Origin: Crocinitomicaceae bacterium
GTDB taxonomy: Bacteria > Bacteroidota > Bacteroidia > Flavobacteriales_D > Crocinitomicaceae
Length of the DNA stretch: 59,768 nt
Reading direction: 5' to 3'
Assembly (NCBI GenBank): GCA_024643545.1
Contig: JAHEMR010000038.1
Coordinates: 1-59,768 of the forward strand
This document shows, piece by piece, positions 24,796 to 33,413 of this stretch (positions are counted from its first letter, which is position 1; each line of letters opens with the position of its first letter). Made by a program: the position numbers and the translations under genes. The notes under the pieces are model-generated. The model did no database searches. It saw only the letters and a list, made by a program, of their open reading frames with translations, and was not told the origin of the DNA.

Positions 24796-26790
24796 TTAAA
24801 TACTTTTTACCTCTGTAATACCAAATCTTTTCAGAATCTGAACAGAATTTGTTTTTTCTACATCTGTGAAACCACTGTCTTTGAAAATAACCCTACATGC
24901 TTCTGGTTGTAGTTCTTGTTTCCATGCTCCAACACCTTCTGCCACTTTGCTAGTGATACCATCAGCTAAACATATAAACAAAGCACCAACACCTACATTG
25001 AATACCTTTTTACCTTCTATTAATTTCTCTTCTATTGGTAGTGTTAAATCAAGACCATATTTTAACAAAATCTCAAACAATACATCTTCTTCAGTTCTAT
25101 CTGTTTTAATGTTATCTTGAGAATCAAATAAGCTGTTTTCAAGCTCTTCTGGATTGCCATTCCAACCTTTAATATTTGAGCTATCAAGTTTAAATACCTT
25201 AAACCCTATATCTAAATTATCTATGGTCTTTTGAAGATTAAGAATTTCATCTTGGTCTTCTTGCAAAAAGCTATTTTTAGCTTTCAACTTATCTAATTCT
25301 ATTCGTTTATCTTCGATTATATTCTTTCCAGCTCTACGTATTCTTTCTTTACCGATTTCAGCAATAGTTTTATAACCAGCTTTGAAGGCTTCGTTAGATT
25401 TTTCAATTAACTCTGGTAATTGAACAAGAATTGATTTTCGATTCCCACCATCTTCTGAATTCAATCTCATTAAAGCATGAGCTGAAGTACCAGAGCCAGA
25501 GAAAAAATCTAATAAAATACCTTCTTGGTCATCATACATAAATGCTTTTGCTAATAATTTAATTAACCCAGATGGTTTAGCATAGTCAAAATAACTAACA
25601 CCAAAAATTTGTGTCTGTTCATTAAATGCATCCTCATTTGTTTCAACTCCGTAATGTTTAATAGTTAATAAATTATGCATTTTCTTAATTTCACCTCCAT
25701 TTTTAACATGATTTGGTCTAAATGGAACTTTGCTTATTATAATTTCTTCATTATTTTCAATTATATCATTGAGTTTTTCTTGAGAATATCTCCATTCACC
25801 CATCAAACTAAATTCATTCAAATTTAGTCCATCTTTTATGATTAATTCATTCAAAAGTTCTGTAAAAATCTTTCCTTCGGACATATCTTGAGGACTGATT
25901 ATTTGATTTTCCATGTTGAATTTTACAGATTTAGGGGGGAACGTTAATATCCCTCTACCATTTCCAGCATTATTAAAAGGATACTTTTTGCCTTCCTCTG
26001 TCAAGTCAACAGAAAAAGGATAGGTTTTATCTCTATTCTTTGCGTATACATGTATATATTCGAATTTAGACCCAAGATTTTTGTTTAAAAAAGATGGTTT
26101 TTTCTTTTTTTCCCAGCAAAAGGTTGTAATAAATGAATTTTCACCAAACACATCATTACATACTTTTTTCAAATTTTCAACTTCATTATCATCGATACTA
26201 ATAAAAACAACCCCTTCATCGTTTAATAGATTTCTTGCAAGATTTAATCTTGGATAAATCATATTTAACCAGTTTGAATGATATCTACCATCACTGTCAG
26301 AATTTGTTGAAAGTTTATTGCCATCACTATCAAGTTGACCCGTTAATTGCTGGTAATTTTTTAGATTATCTTTATAATTATCTTTATAGACAAAATCTTT
26401 CCCAGTGTTATAGGGTGGGTCAATATAAATCATCTTTACTTTATTCGCATAACTTTTCTGAAGTAATTTCAAGACTTCTAAGTTATCACCTTCGATATAT
26501 AAGTTTTCAGTTGAATCCCAATCTACACTATCTTCTTTACATGGTCTCAAAGTACCAGTACTAGGTTTATGAGCTTCTCTTCTAGCTTGAGATTTACCAG
26601 CCCAAGTGAAGCGATAATATTCATCACCTTCTTCTAATTCATTACCTAAAACCTCTTGAAGAATCTTGAAATCAATCTTACCTTCAGTTACTATCTCTGG
26701 AAACAATTCTTTTAATCGTTGAATGTTTTCTTGAACTAAATCCATGCTTTGTGTTAGTTGGTCACCTTGGTTAATTTTTTCGATGCTCAT
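24796..26790 (-). CDS. Type III-like DNA adenine methyltransferase, Mod subunit
   Basis: The 664-aa beta-class methyltransferase has catalytic motif IV DPPY at 124-127 (IYIDPPYNTGKDF) preceding the SAM-binding motif I DFFSGSGT at 428-435. That order defines beta-class N6-adenine enzymes such as type III Mod. The ~300 residues between them carry the target recognition domain, with an unusual lysine-rich CWEKKKKPSF and SLMGEWRYSQ. The N-terminal ~100 residues are typical of Mod proteins with LYIEGDNLEVLKLL. It overlaps the DUF4391 gene by 4 bp and is followed by res. Confidence 0.94.
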   Translation of the reverse strand: MSIEKINQGDQLTQSMDLVQENIQRLKELFPEIVTEGKIDFKILQEVLGNELEEGDEYYRFTWAGKSQARREAHKPSTGTLRPCKEDSVDWDSTENLYIEGDNLEVLKLLQKSYANKVKMIYIDPPYNTGKDFVYKDNYKDNLKNYQQLTGQLDSDGNKLSTNSDSDGRYHSNWLNMIYPRLNLARNLLNDEGVVFISIDDNEVENLKKVCNDVFGENSFITTFCWEKKKKPSFLNKNLGSKFEYIHVYAKNRDKTYPFSVDLTEEGKKYPFNNAGNGRGILTFPPKSVKFNMENQIISPQDMSEGKIFTELLNELIIKDGLNLNEFSLMGEWRYSQEKLNDIIENNEEIIISKVPFRPNHVKNGGEIKKMHNLLTIKHYGVETNEDAFNEQTQIFGVSYFDYAKPSGLIKLLAKAFMYDDQEGILLDFFSGSGTSAHALMRLNSEDGGNRKSILVQLPELIEKSNEAFKAGYKTIAEIGKERIRRAGKNIIEDKRIELDKLKAKNSFLQEDQDEILNLQKTIDNLDIGFKVFKLDSSNIKGWNGNPEELENSLFDSQDNIKTDRTEEDVLFEILLKYGLDLTLPIEEKLIEGKKVFNVGVGALFICLADGITSKVAEGVGAWKQELQPEACRVIFKDSGFTDVEKTNSVQILKRFGITEVKSI

Positions 26791-27557
26791 TCTTGTCCTA
26801 ATTTATTTTTAATACTATCTATCTCTTTTCTATGCTTTTGAATCTCAACATTCAGATTCAACTTGGTGTTGAATTGGCTTTCTTTTTTTATCTGGTTAGT
26901 TAGCCTAATAACTTCTTTCTCAAGTTTGTTTATTTGTTCCAGCATCTGCATATCATCTTCAGTACGAGTATGATTTCTCACTAAAGTAACACCAGTTACC
27001 AATGCTGTTTGATAATTTACAATTGCATTGATGTAACTCTTGTAGACAGTCTCTAAATTTGTTTTATCCAGTGCTGTAAAGTTTAAACCATCAAACAAAG
27101 TACTAACCAAGTCATCTTTATACAACTTTGTTAGGATTGGTGTTGATATATGTTTTTCGATGGTTCTTTTGTTGGTATCGTTTTGATTAATACGTTTATC
27201 ACTCGTGTTTATAATAAAATTATCTTCATCTTCTACCATCAATAGTATTGGAAAAGGAATGTGTTTCTGAAACAAAGAAATACATTTATCACCAAATTGT
27301 TGTATACCCAAACCTTTCAATGAACAAACCATTATTTGAATTTCTTCGTAATTATATACATCGTTAATTTCAGCTGTAATATTTGCATTGGTTGGTTTGA
27401 TACTTGCAAGCCATTGCATATTTTGTATCTCATAATTCAATACATTTTTATCTGTCGTAGATAAATCAAAGCTTTCCATAAAGAATTTTTTGGTTATTTT
27501 AACTTCATAGATACAACGAGCTGGAATATTAAATATTCTGTTATAATCTAAAGCCAT
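26787..27557 (-). CDS. DUF4391 protein associated with the R-M operon
   Basis: The 256-aa protein matches DUF4391: IFNIPARCIYEVKITKKFFME at the start, a tryptophan-containing NMQWLASIKPTNANI, a short beta segment, and a C-terminal coiled coil (about 200-256, MLEQINKLEKEVIRLTNQIK). The function is unknown to me. It is inserted between the SNF2 helicase and mod with overlaps on both sides (1 bp and 4 bp), so it is probably a stoichiometric part of the same complex, for example an adaptor through its coiled coil. Confidence 0.82.
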   Translation of the reverse strand: MALDYNRIFNIPARCIYEVKITKKFFMESFDLSTTDKNVLNYEIQNMQWLASIKPTNANITAEINDVYNYEEIQIMVCSLKGLGIQQFGDKCISLFQKHIPFPILLMVEDEDNFIINTSDKRINQNDTNKRTIEKHISTPILTKLYKDDLVSTLFDGLNFTALDKTNLETVYKSYINAIVNYQTALVTGVTLVRNHTRTEDDMQMLEQINKLEKEVIRLTNQIKKESQFNTKLNLNVEIQKHRKEIDSIKNKLGQE

Positions 27558-30500
27558 TACTTGATAATTAAATAGCTAATTAATTCTAATTTCGCTTGTC
27601 TTTCGATAGAATCTTTTATCATGACAGTACCACCAGGTTTTGCCAGTGAACTCAAACCAACTTCTTCTTGAACACCAACAATTTCATGGATAGCATTTTT
27701 AAGAAGTTTGGTGTATACCTCCATCTTTTTATTCCCTTTAGTTTCTTTGTCAAATTCTGCAACTAATTCTGGTAGCACCGAGTCATTACCCATGCATAAT
27801 TTTCTGAAGTAATCTAAAGCTAATTTGGTTTGTGAAGCTTTTACAATTTCTTCACCATCATTGCTTATATACACCAAAAAGAATGGATATAAGAGGTTGT
27901 TTTTAAGTAACCCAGCTAAATCATTACTAGAGTCTTTTAAACAGTATATAACACCTTCTTTTACTGTATCAAGATTTGATTTTACAACAGCATAAGAAGC
28001 TACTGGTATATCTTTCAATTCCATTAGCTCTTCATCACTACTTTGTTCAATATCAACCTTAAAATCATTAAAAGTTAAATCAGTTATGGATATATTACCT
28101 TGAACATCTTCTAAATCTAATACCTTATCTTGAAGCTGAATTAATTGTCTTTTACGATAATCCAAATCTTGCATTTCACTACTATCTTGAGAAATGATAT
28201 TGTCTTCACCAGTAGCGGAAACATCTAGCATCACCATTCTACCTTTAACTCTGGCAATTAAATCAATGAAACTATCCAGCTCCATATTTGGGAAGAAGTT
28301 AACCAATTGGATTTTGTCATTTATAGAACCAATTCTATCTATACGACCAAAACGTTGAATGATACGAACTGGATTCCAATGAATATCATAGTTTACAAGG
28401 TAATCACAATCTTGTAAATTCTGCCCTTCAGAAATACAATCTGTACAAAATAAGAAGTCAATCTCATGGTGTTCTTCTGGATATATTTCATCTCGTTTTT
28501 TTGACCTTGGAGAAAAATGAGTTAAAATCGTACTCAATTCTGCACGAGTATTTGGCATGTTGGTCTTGTTGTTACCAGAACCAGTTACCAAAGCACTATT
28601 GAGTCCGTATTTAGTTTTAATCCACCCATGAAGCTCTTTATACAAGTAATTTGCAGTATCTGCGAAGGCAGTAAATACAATCACTTTTTTATTATTTGAA
28701 TTGATTGGTTTATTTACTTTTTCATCAATCAACCTCTTTAATTCCATTAATTTAGCATCTCTTGATTCATCAATAAGCTTAATTGAATTCATCAACTTCA
28801 CCAATATTGACTTATCTAGCTTTAAATCTTGTTTCCAGCGAATCGTATCAATATCTTGAATAAGCACTCTTGTTTTACCTCCAACCAATAAATCTTCTAA
28901 TGTACTATCATCAATATCTATGTCAATAATGTTTGTATCAACATCTAATACACCATTTTTATGTTGTTCGATTTGTTTTAAATTCTCGTCAACAAAATCC
29001 ACTAACTTTCCAAGTGTCAACCTAAATGAATGGATTGAGCTTTCAAGTCGTTTTAAAAGGTTTACACGCATTAAGTAAATCAAACTTTGTTCACGGTCTA
29101 CTTGCTTAAAAACACCTCCAGTATGAGTCTTGATATCGTATTTCTCTTCGTAATACTCTCTCTTTTCAGAGCGAACATAACCCAACGGTGTATATGAAGC
29201 CAGAGTCAATAAACTTATCTCATCATAAATCTGACCAATATCATGGAACTTTTTCTCTGTATCAATGTCTGGTGTTAGTGTGATAGGTTTTAATCGGATT
29301 GGAAAGTTACCTATGTCTGCTGTATCGTAGTATTTATTAATATGCTTTCTAGAGCGAGCAATGGTTAACATATCCAATATTCTGAAGTACTGACCATCTA
29401 AATTCTCCATCAACAAATTAACATCCAGATTATTTGGGTCATTGTTCTTATACCAATTAGTAAACCTTCTTTGAGCATCTCTCATTACTTGAGTGATACT
29501 ATCGATACCATGTGGTGCAAAATAATTATCATTACCTTCCGAAATGAACGCTATCTGATTTTTTAAATCATTCATTTTGTTATTTACTGGTGTCGCTGAC
29601 AACATCAACACTTTGGTACGGATACTTGATTTAATCACATCATTCATCAATCTTTTATAACGAGTCATTCTCTCACTCGTATTTGGATTGTTTCTAAAGT
29701 TGTGTGATTCATCAATAACTACTAAATCATAAGCACCCCAGTTAATGGTTTCTAAATCCATGTCACCAGACTTACCTCGTTCTCTGGATAAGTCAGTATG
29801 GTTTAAAACATCATATCGAAGCCTATCTTGTGATAAAATGTTTCTCCTATCATTTAGAGTGTAAATCGTCCAGTTATCTCTTAATTTTTTTGGTGCTAAA
29901 ACCAAAACATTTTTATTCAGTAAGTCATAGTATTTGATTACAGCAACAGCCTCAAAGGTCTTACCAAGCCCAACAGAATCTGCAATGATACATCCACCAA
30001 ACTTCTCGATTTTTTCGATTGCACCAATAACTGCATCTTTTTGAAAGTTATACAACAGCGACCAAATCTTGGTGCTCTTTAAACCAATCTTTTCAAGTTT
30101 TTCATCTGCTCTTTCATTGATAGATGAGTAACTAAATATCTCTTTTACACTGTACTTGTATATCGCTTCAGCTGTTATGCTTTTAGTACCTTTTTCTAAT
30201 CTCTCAACGATGTTATCATTGATTTGTAGGGTACTATTGTTCCAGTATTGATTAAAGTATCCAAGGTATTGATTATTGGTATCATCAAACGCATTGATAA
30301 ATATTGGAAAGTCAGACTTTAGTTCACCAAGACTAACTGAATCAAAATCCATTGGTGTTAATGCATAACAAGATGTTTGACCAGAATTCTCAACCAATAA
30401 AAGATTTTGATTACCAACAGAGCCTTTTCTGAATTCAATTTTATCTTCAATCAAACCAAGTACTTGGTTAATCTTATGTTTCCTATCTAAAAGATTGTTC

Positions 30501-30724
30501 AGTATTGTTTCAGATTTTGAATGTATAAACCTAAAATCATCCTCTTCACTCAAATCAACGGATAGTAAAACTTTGATTTGTTTGGCTAATTTCAGAGTGT
30601 CTATTATTTCAAAAAAAGCAAACGAAGTAAAATGGTTGCAACTCAAATAAACAGTTGATTGGTCGTTGATGATGCTTTTGATTTCTTCTATCAATAAAAC
30701 ATCTTGGTTGTTGATTATCTTCAT
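27557..30724 (-). CDS. SNF2-type helicase with extra N-terminal domain
   Basis: The 1055-aa product has an N-terminal ~190-residue domain that resembles a degenerate phospholipase-D-like fold (STVYLSCNHFTSFAFFEII; HSK at 68-70 but no full HxKx4D). An SNF2/SF2 helicase follows: Walker A SVGLGKT (250-256), DESH (338-341), SATPVNNK (376-383), and a C-terminal half with FCTDCISEGQNLQ and NPVRIIQRFGRIDRIGS (motif VI). The last ~250 residues have no recognised domain. It probably translocates on DNA. The gene begins at the stop of the XRE regulator (TAATG) and abuts DUF4391. Confidence 0.9.
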   Translation of the reverse strand: MKIINNQDVLLIEEIKSIINDQSTVYLSCNHFTSFAFFEIIDTLKLAKQIKVLLSVDLSEEDDFRFIHSKSETILNNLLDRKHKINQVLGLIEDKIEFRKGSVGNQNLLLVENSGQTSCYALTPMDFDSVSLGELKSDFPIFINAFDDTNNQYLGYFNQYWNNSTLQINDNIVERLEKGTKSITAEAIYKYSVKEIFSYSSINERADEKLEKIGLKSTKIWSLLYNFQKDAVIGAIEKIEKFGGCIIADSVGLGKTFEAVAVIKYYDLLNKNVLVLAPKKLRDNWTIYTLNDRRNILSQDRLRYDVLNHTDLSRERGKSGDMDLETINWGAYDLVVIDESHNFRNNPNTSERMTRYKRLMNDVIKSSIRTKVLMLSATPVNNKMNDLKNQIAFISEGNDNYFAPHGIDSITQVMRDAQRRFTNWYKNNDPNNLDVNLLMENLDGQYFRILDMLTIARSRKHINKYYDTADIGNFPIRLKPITLTPDIDTEKKFHDIGQIYDEISLLTLASYTPLGYVRSEKREYYEEKYDIKTHTGGVFKQVDREQSLIYLMRVNLLKRLESSIHSFRLTLGKLVDFVDENLKQIEQHKNGVLDVDTNIIDIDIDDSTLEDLLVGGKTRVLIQDIDTIRWKQDLKLDKSILVKLMNSIKLIDESRDAKLMELKRLIDEKVNKPINSNNKKVIVFTAFADTANYLYKELHGWIKTKYGLNSALVTGSGNNKTNMPNTRAELSTILTHFSPRSKKRDEIYPEEHHEIDFLFCTDCISEGQNLQDCDYLVNYDIHWNPVRIIQRFGRIDRIGSINDKIQLVNFFPNMELDSFIDLIARVKGRMVMLDVSATGEDNIISQDSSEMQDLDYRKRQLIQLQDKVLDLEDVQGNISITDLTFNDFKVDIEQSSDEELMELKDIPVASYAVVKSNLDTVKEGVIYCLKDSSNDLAGLLKNNLLYPFFLVYISNDGEEIVKASQTKLALDYFRKLCMGNDSVLPELVAEFDKETKGNKKMEVYTKLLKNAIHEIVGVQEEVGLSSLAKPGGTVMIKDSIERQAKLELISYLIIK

Positions 30725-30921
30725 TAGTTCTTTACATTTTCTTGTAATAAATCTCGTACACTTACATTCAATACATTAGCTATTTCAAAAAGAATTGGTA
30801 AGCTAGGTTGTCTTCTGTTACCAACATAACTGTTAACCATATTAAAAGATTTTCCAATCTGCTCTGCTAGCCAAGTCTGCTTGACTTTCTTCTCATCCAA
30901 AACCTCTTTTATTCTATTCAT
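30724..30921 (-). CDS. XRE-family helix-turn-helix regulator of the defence operon
   Basis: The 65-aa single-domain protein is MNRIKEVLDEKKVKQTWLAE, then QIGKSFNMVNSYVGNRRQPS, a standard XRE helix-turn-helix. It lacks any effector domain. It is the first gene of the operon, with a 1-bp overlap to the helicase gene. That position suits an autoregulator that delays or dampens restriction after entry into a new host, like C proteins of R-M systems. A short inverted repeat, CATCA-AA-TGATG (30961-30972), upstream of its start is a candidate operator. Confidence 0.88.
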   Translation of the reverse strand: MNRIKEVLDEKKVKQTWLAEQIGKSFNMVNSYVGNRRQPSLPILFEIANVLNVSVRDLLQENVKN

Positions 30922-31011
30922 TTGAAAAATGTTAAGGGCTAAAAATAATATAAATTATCTCATCAAATGATGTATAATAAATATTCAAATTGGAATTTAT
31001 TAAGACGTTTT

Positions 31012-31089
31012 GAACACCTTTAAGATAAACCTTGATTCTAAACTAGAATAAATGAATTTCAATGAAATCGATATAATAAAAAGGTGTTC
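31012..31089. repeat. Nested inverted repeats (cruciform or structured RNA)
   Basis: The outer arms GAACACCTTT (31012-31021) and AAAGGTGTTC (31080-31089) are exact complements. Inside are two short hairpins, ATTCTA-AAC-TAGAAT (31035-31049) and ATTTC-AAT-GAAAT (31056-31068). Together they would fold into a small three-way junction on either strand. The region lies between the two XRE genes, downstream of one and upstream of the other. An attenuator, structured RNA or replication-related site are all possible. Confidence 0.5.
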
Positions 31090-31147
31090 GACAATACCAA
31101 AATCTCGTGCTATAAGTACCTTTAAAACACATTAAAATTAGGAAATG

Positions 31148-31426
31148 TTACCGTTTACCTTCTAATATTTCCATCGCCTTTTTCAAGTGTAAAACGGCTT
31201 CATCAACTTCAGCTGGAAACACTTCACCCTTAGTAGGAACAAATAGCTGTCTGATATCACAATCCAATGCTTTAGCTATCTCCATCAATAGTTTAATGGT
31301 CGGTAAATAGCCATTATCACCGCAAATATTTGATATGGTTGTCTTGGTTGTACCTACCATTAATGCTAACTCCTCTCTGCTAACACCTTTTTCCTTCATT
31401 ACTTGTTTAAGCCTAAATACTTCCAT
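31148..31426 (-). CDS. XRE-family helix-turn-helix regulator
   Basis: The 92-aa protein has an N-terminal XRE domain (about 1-65, MEVFRLKQVMKEKGVSREEL, then VGTTKTTISNICGD) and a short C-terminal helix (AVLHLKKAMEILEGKR) that may dimerise. It is divergent from the 89-aa gene at 31559. The 132-bp space between them holds three copies of the 14-bp motif. This makes it the leading candidate for the factor that binds that motif across the element, since regulators often bind next to their own gene. Confidence 0.88.
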   Translation of the reverse strand: MEVFRLKQVMKEKGVSREELALMVGTTKTTISNICGDNGYLPTIKLLMEIAKALDCDIRQLFVPTKGEVFPAEVDEAVLHLKKAMEILEGKR

Positions 31427-31440
31427 TATTTTTTTTGTTA

Positions 31441-31554
31441 CAAAAGTACAAATAATTAATCAATAGGTTATTATTAATAAAAAAGTTATTCATTACTTGT
31501 TTTATTAGTTATTTTTTACTTATCTTTACATAAAATAATAAAGCAATAGATAAC
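31441..31554. promoter_or_regulatory. Divergent promoter region with three operator copies
   Basis: The minus-strand -7 element TACTTTTG (31448-31441) serves the XRE gene. The plus-strand -7 TATCTTTA (31521-31528) serves the 89-aa gene. Motif copies are at 31485-31498 (GTTATTCATTACTT), 31508-31521 (GTTATTTTTTACTT) and, inverted, 31541-31554 (AAGCAATAGATAAC). The last two flank the start point as in the other two modules of the element. Confidence 0.65.
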
Positions 31555-31558
31555 TTGC

Positions 31559-31828
31559 ATGAAGAACGAAAGAATCAATAGAAGATGGTTTAAAAATCAG
31601 TTAGAAAAGGGTAACATTTTAGTTAAATGTAACGGAAAATATACTGATGATTATGCCTTCGACAATGCTTTCAACTTCTTTATCAATGATGAGTGGACTA
31701 AAGCTACTGCTCAAAAGTTTTGTGATTGGTACATCAAATGCATGCACCTTTATGGTGATAAGTCTGGAATCATTTCTGGTTCATTTGCATCATGTGAATA
31801 TTGGTCATTCAAACTAAAAGCTCAATAA
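31559..31828 (+). CDS. Unknown small protein
   Basis: The 89-aa soluble protein is rich in aromatics (RRWFKNQLEKGNILVKCNGK, later FFINDEWTKATAQKFCDWYIKCMHLYGD). I know no family with certainty; such small basic-aromatic proteins occur on many mobile elements. It is transcribed from a motif-controlled promoter divergent from the XRE gene. It may therefore be an early gene of the element, for example an excision or replication accessory factor. That role is inference. Confidence 0.6.
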   Translation: MKNERINRRWFKNQLEKGNILVKCNGKYTDDYAFDNAFNFFINDEWTKATAQKFCDWYIKCMHLYGDKSGIISGSFASCEYWSFKLKAQ

Positions 31829-31906
31829 ACTTTATCTTTTTGTAAAATGGCTTATATTTAAAGATAGAATGTTTTAGAAATATCATAAAAGTTTTATAAG
31901 CTGGTT

Positions 31907-31955
31907 CCAGATGGGTTGCTCCATCTGGTTCTCTCCCAGCGTCACCAATGAGAGA
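31907..31955 (+). repeat. Two consecutive hairpins upstream of the polymerase-like gene
   Basis: A perfect 8-bp stem CCAGATGG/CCATCTGG with loop GTTGCT (31907-31928) is followed at once by TCTCTC ... GAGAGA (31930-31935 with 31950-31955). They lie 30-80 bp before the ATG at 31986. They could be a 5' leader structure controlling translation, a terminator for the 89-aa gene without a U-tract, or part of an origin. Confidence 0.5.
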
Positions 31956-31985
31956 TATCATAACTAAAAGAGAGAATAAAAGAAT

Positions 31986-33398
31986 ATGAAACAGAAAACA
32001 AAGAAATCTTACACCAAGTACAGAACATTGTTCCTACCAAAGGAAATGGTAGATACCCTTCTATTAAAAGCACACCAAGTCGAATTGGATATTGACATGA
32101 ATTCTTTGGTCAACATAGGCTTAACTATATTGAATGATATCTTATCCAAATCTAACTTCTATCGCACCAACATTGATTATCCCTTTCATGTGATTCCAAT
32201 GGATTCAAGATACCTTCAAGTCAAGTATGGTAATGATTATCATTTATACATTCATTGGTTAGTAGTTAATGGTGTCATTTGGAATGATAAACCATCTGAA
32301 GGTAGGGCTACTCACTTTTATCTTCAGCCTACTGATACTTATAATTTAATTATTAATTCAATCTTAAATGATTCGGGAATGAATGTAGATGATGTAGTAT
32401 GTACCTATTGTTTAACAAATAACATCATTATATCTACTGAAACCATTGATAATAAAGGGAAAGAGAAGATAACAAAAAGTAGGATATTTACTGATTGGTA
32501 TAGGATAAGGATACCAATAACTCAACAAAATAAGAAGTACTTAACAAGAGATTACGAAGAAGATTCAAAGGGTATTAACAATGCACCATTACATGTTAAG
32601 AAGATGGGTAGTCATTACCGAAAGAACATTGATATTGATTATGATGGTGCAACAGAACATTCATTTAATCGATACATGAGTGAGCTAGAAACAGCGAATA
32701 CAAATGATGAAGAAATATCAGCATACAAAAGATACTCATCCAGAATATCATCGGTAAATGCGATAAAAAATGGTAGCAAGAACAAAACTTTACGATTCAA
32801 AAGAAATAACAGCAATTACCGATTAGACACCAACTTAACCAACATGGCTTCCGATTTGAGGGAATTTATTATTGGATATGAAAATATGAGTTATTTAGAC
32901 CTCTCAAACTCGCAACCAGTGCTGTTTAATGTTCTGCTGAAGCAATATCAAAAGGATGCATCTGAAGCTCTTAAAATTGAATTAAATAGATACTTTGAAG
33001 TAACAGTAGCTGGTCAATGGTACGAATGTTTAGAGAAAATCTACAACAAAGAAAGAGACGATTGTAAAACCATTTGGATGGAGATAGCATACTCAAAGAA
33101 CCACCACCACAAACAAACTAAAGCGAAGTTTATTAAAGAGTTCCCATTGATATATGGTATCATCGAAAACATAAAAAAAGAAGAGCATAATCAGTTCGCT
33201 ATTCACCTACAAAAGGTAGAGAGTAAGATTTTTATCGATAAGATATGCAAAGCTCTGGTGATGGAAGATATCGTTCCCTTGACCATGCATGATGGTCTTA
33301 TAGTACCAAAAGAATCCAGAGAAAGAACACTTGAGATTATGCAACAAATATTATTAAAAGAAATTGGTGCTATACCTAACATCAAAGTAGAAAACTAA
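31986..33398 (+). CDS. Putative replication protein with polymerase-like motifs
   Basis: This is a 470-aa soluble protein. The N-terminal half (1-230) is of unknown fold. In the second half, R280-L-D-T-N-L-T-N precedes LREFIIGYENMSYLDLSNSQ, where D305-x-S-x-x-Q310 resembles motif A of family-A polymerases (DYSQxE). K381 with FPLIYG (386-391) is placed like the O-helix motif B, and MHDGLIVP (H435-D436) resembles motif C (VHDE). Motif order and spacing fit a compact family-A-like palm, but similarity is weak. It might replicate or prime the excised element. Alternative: a structural mimic of unrelated function. Confidence 0.6.
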   Translation: MKQKTKKSYTKYRTLFLPKEMVDTLLLKAHQVELDIDMNSLVNIGLTILNDILSKSNFYRTNIDYPFHVIPMDSRYLQVKYGNDYHLYIHWLVVNGVIWNDKPSEGRATHFYLQPTDTYNLIINSILNDSGMNVDDVVCTYCLTNNIIISTETIDNKGKEKITKSRIFTDWYRIRIPITQQNKKYLTRDYEEDSKGINNAPLHVKKMGSHYRKNIDIDYDGATEHSFNRYMSELETANTNDEEISAYKRYSSRISSVNAIKNGSKNKTLRFKRNNSNYRLDTNLTNMASDLREFIIGYENMSYLDLSNSQPVLFNVLLKQYQKDASEALKIELNRYFEVTVAGQWYECLEKIYNKERDDCKTIWMEIAYSKNHHHKQTKAKFIKEFPLIYGIIENIKKEEHNQFAIHLQKVESKIFIDKICKALVMEDIVPLTMHDGLIVPKESRERTLEIMQQILLKEIGAIPNIKVEN

Positions 33399-33413
33399 AT
33401 AATTGTAACATAT

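Noticed and set aside
27557..30724. DISARM or BREX assignment for the defence operon because of the SNF2-like helicase with a PLD-like N-terminus
   Set aside because: No drmA/drmB (DUF1998) genes, no PglX/PglZ, BrxC or Lon-like genes are present, and the HxKx4D motif of active PLD domains is incomplete. Mod and Res fit type III-like R-M.
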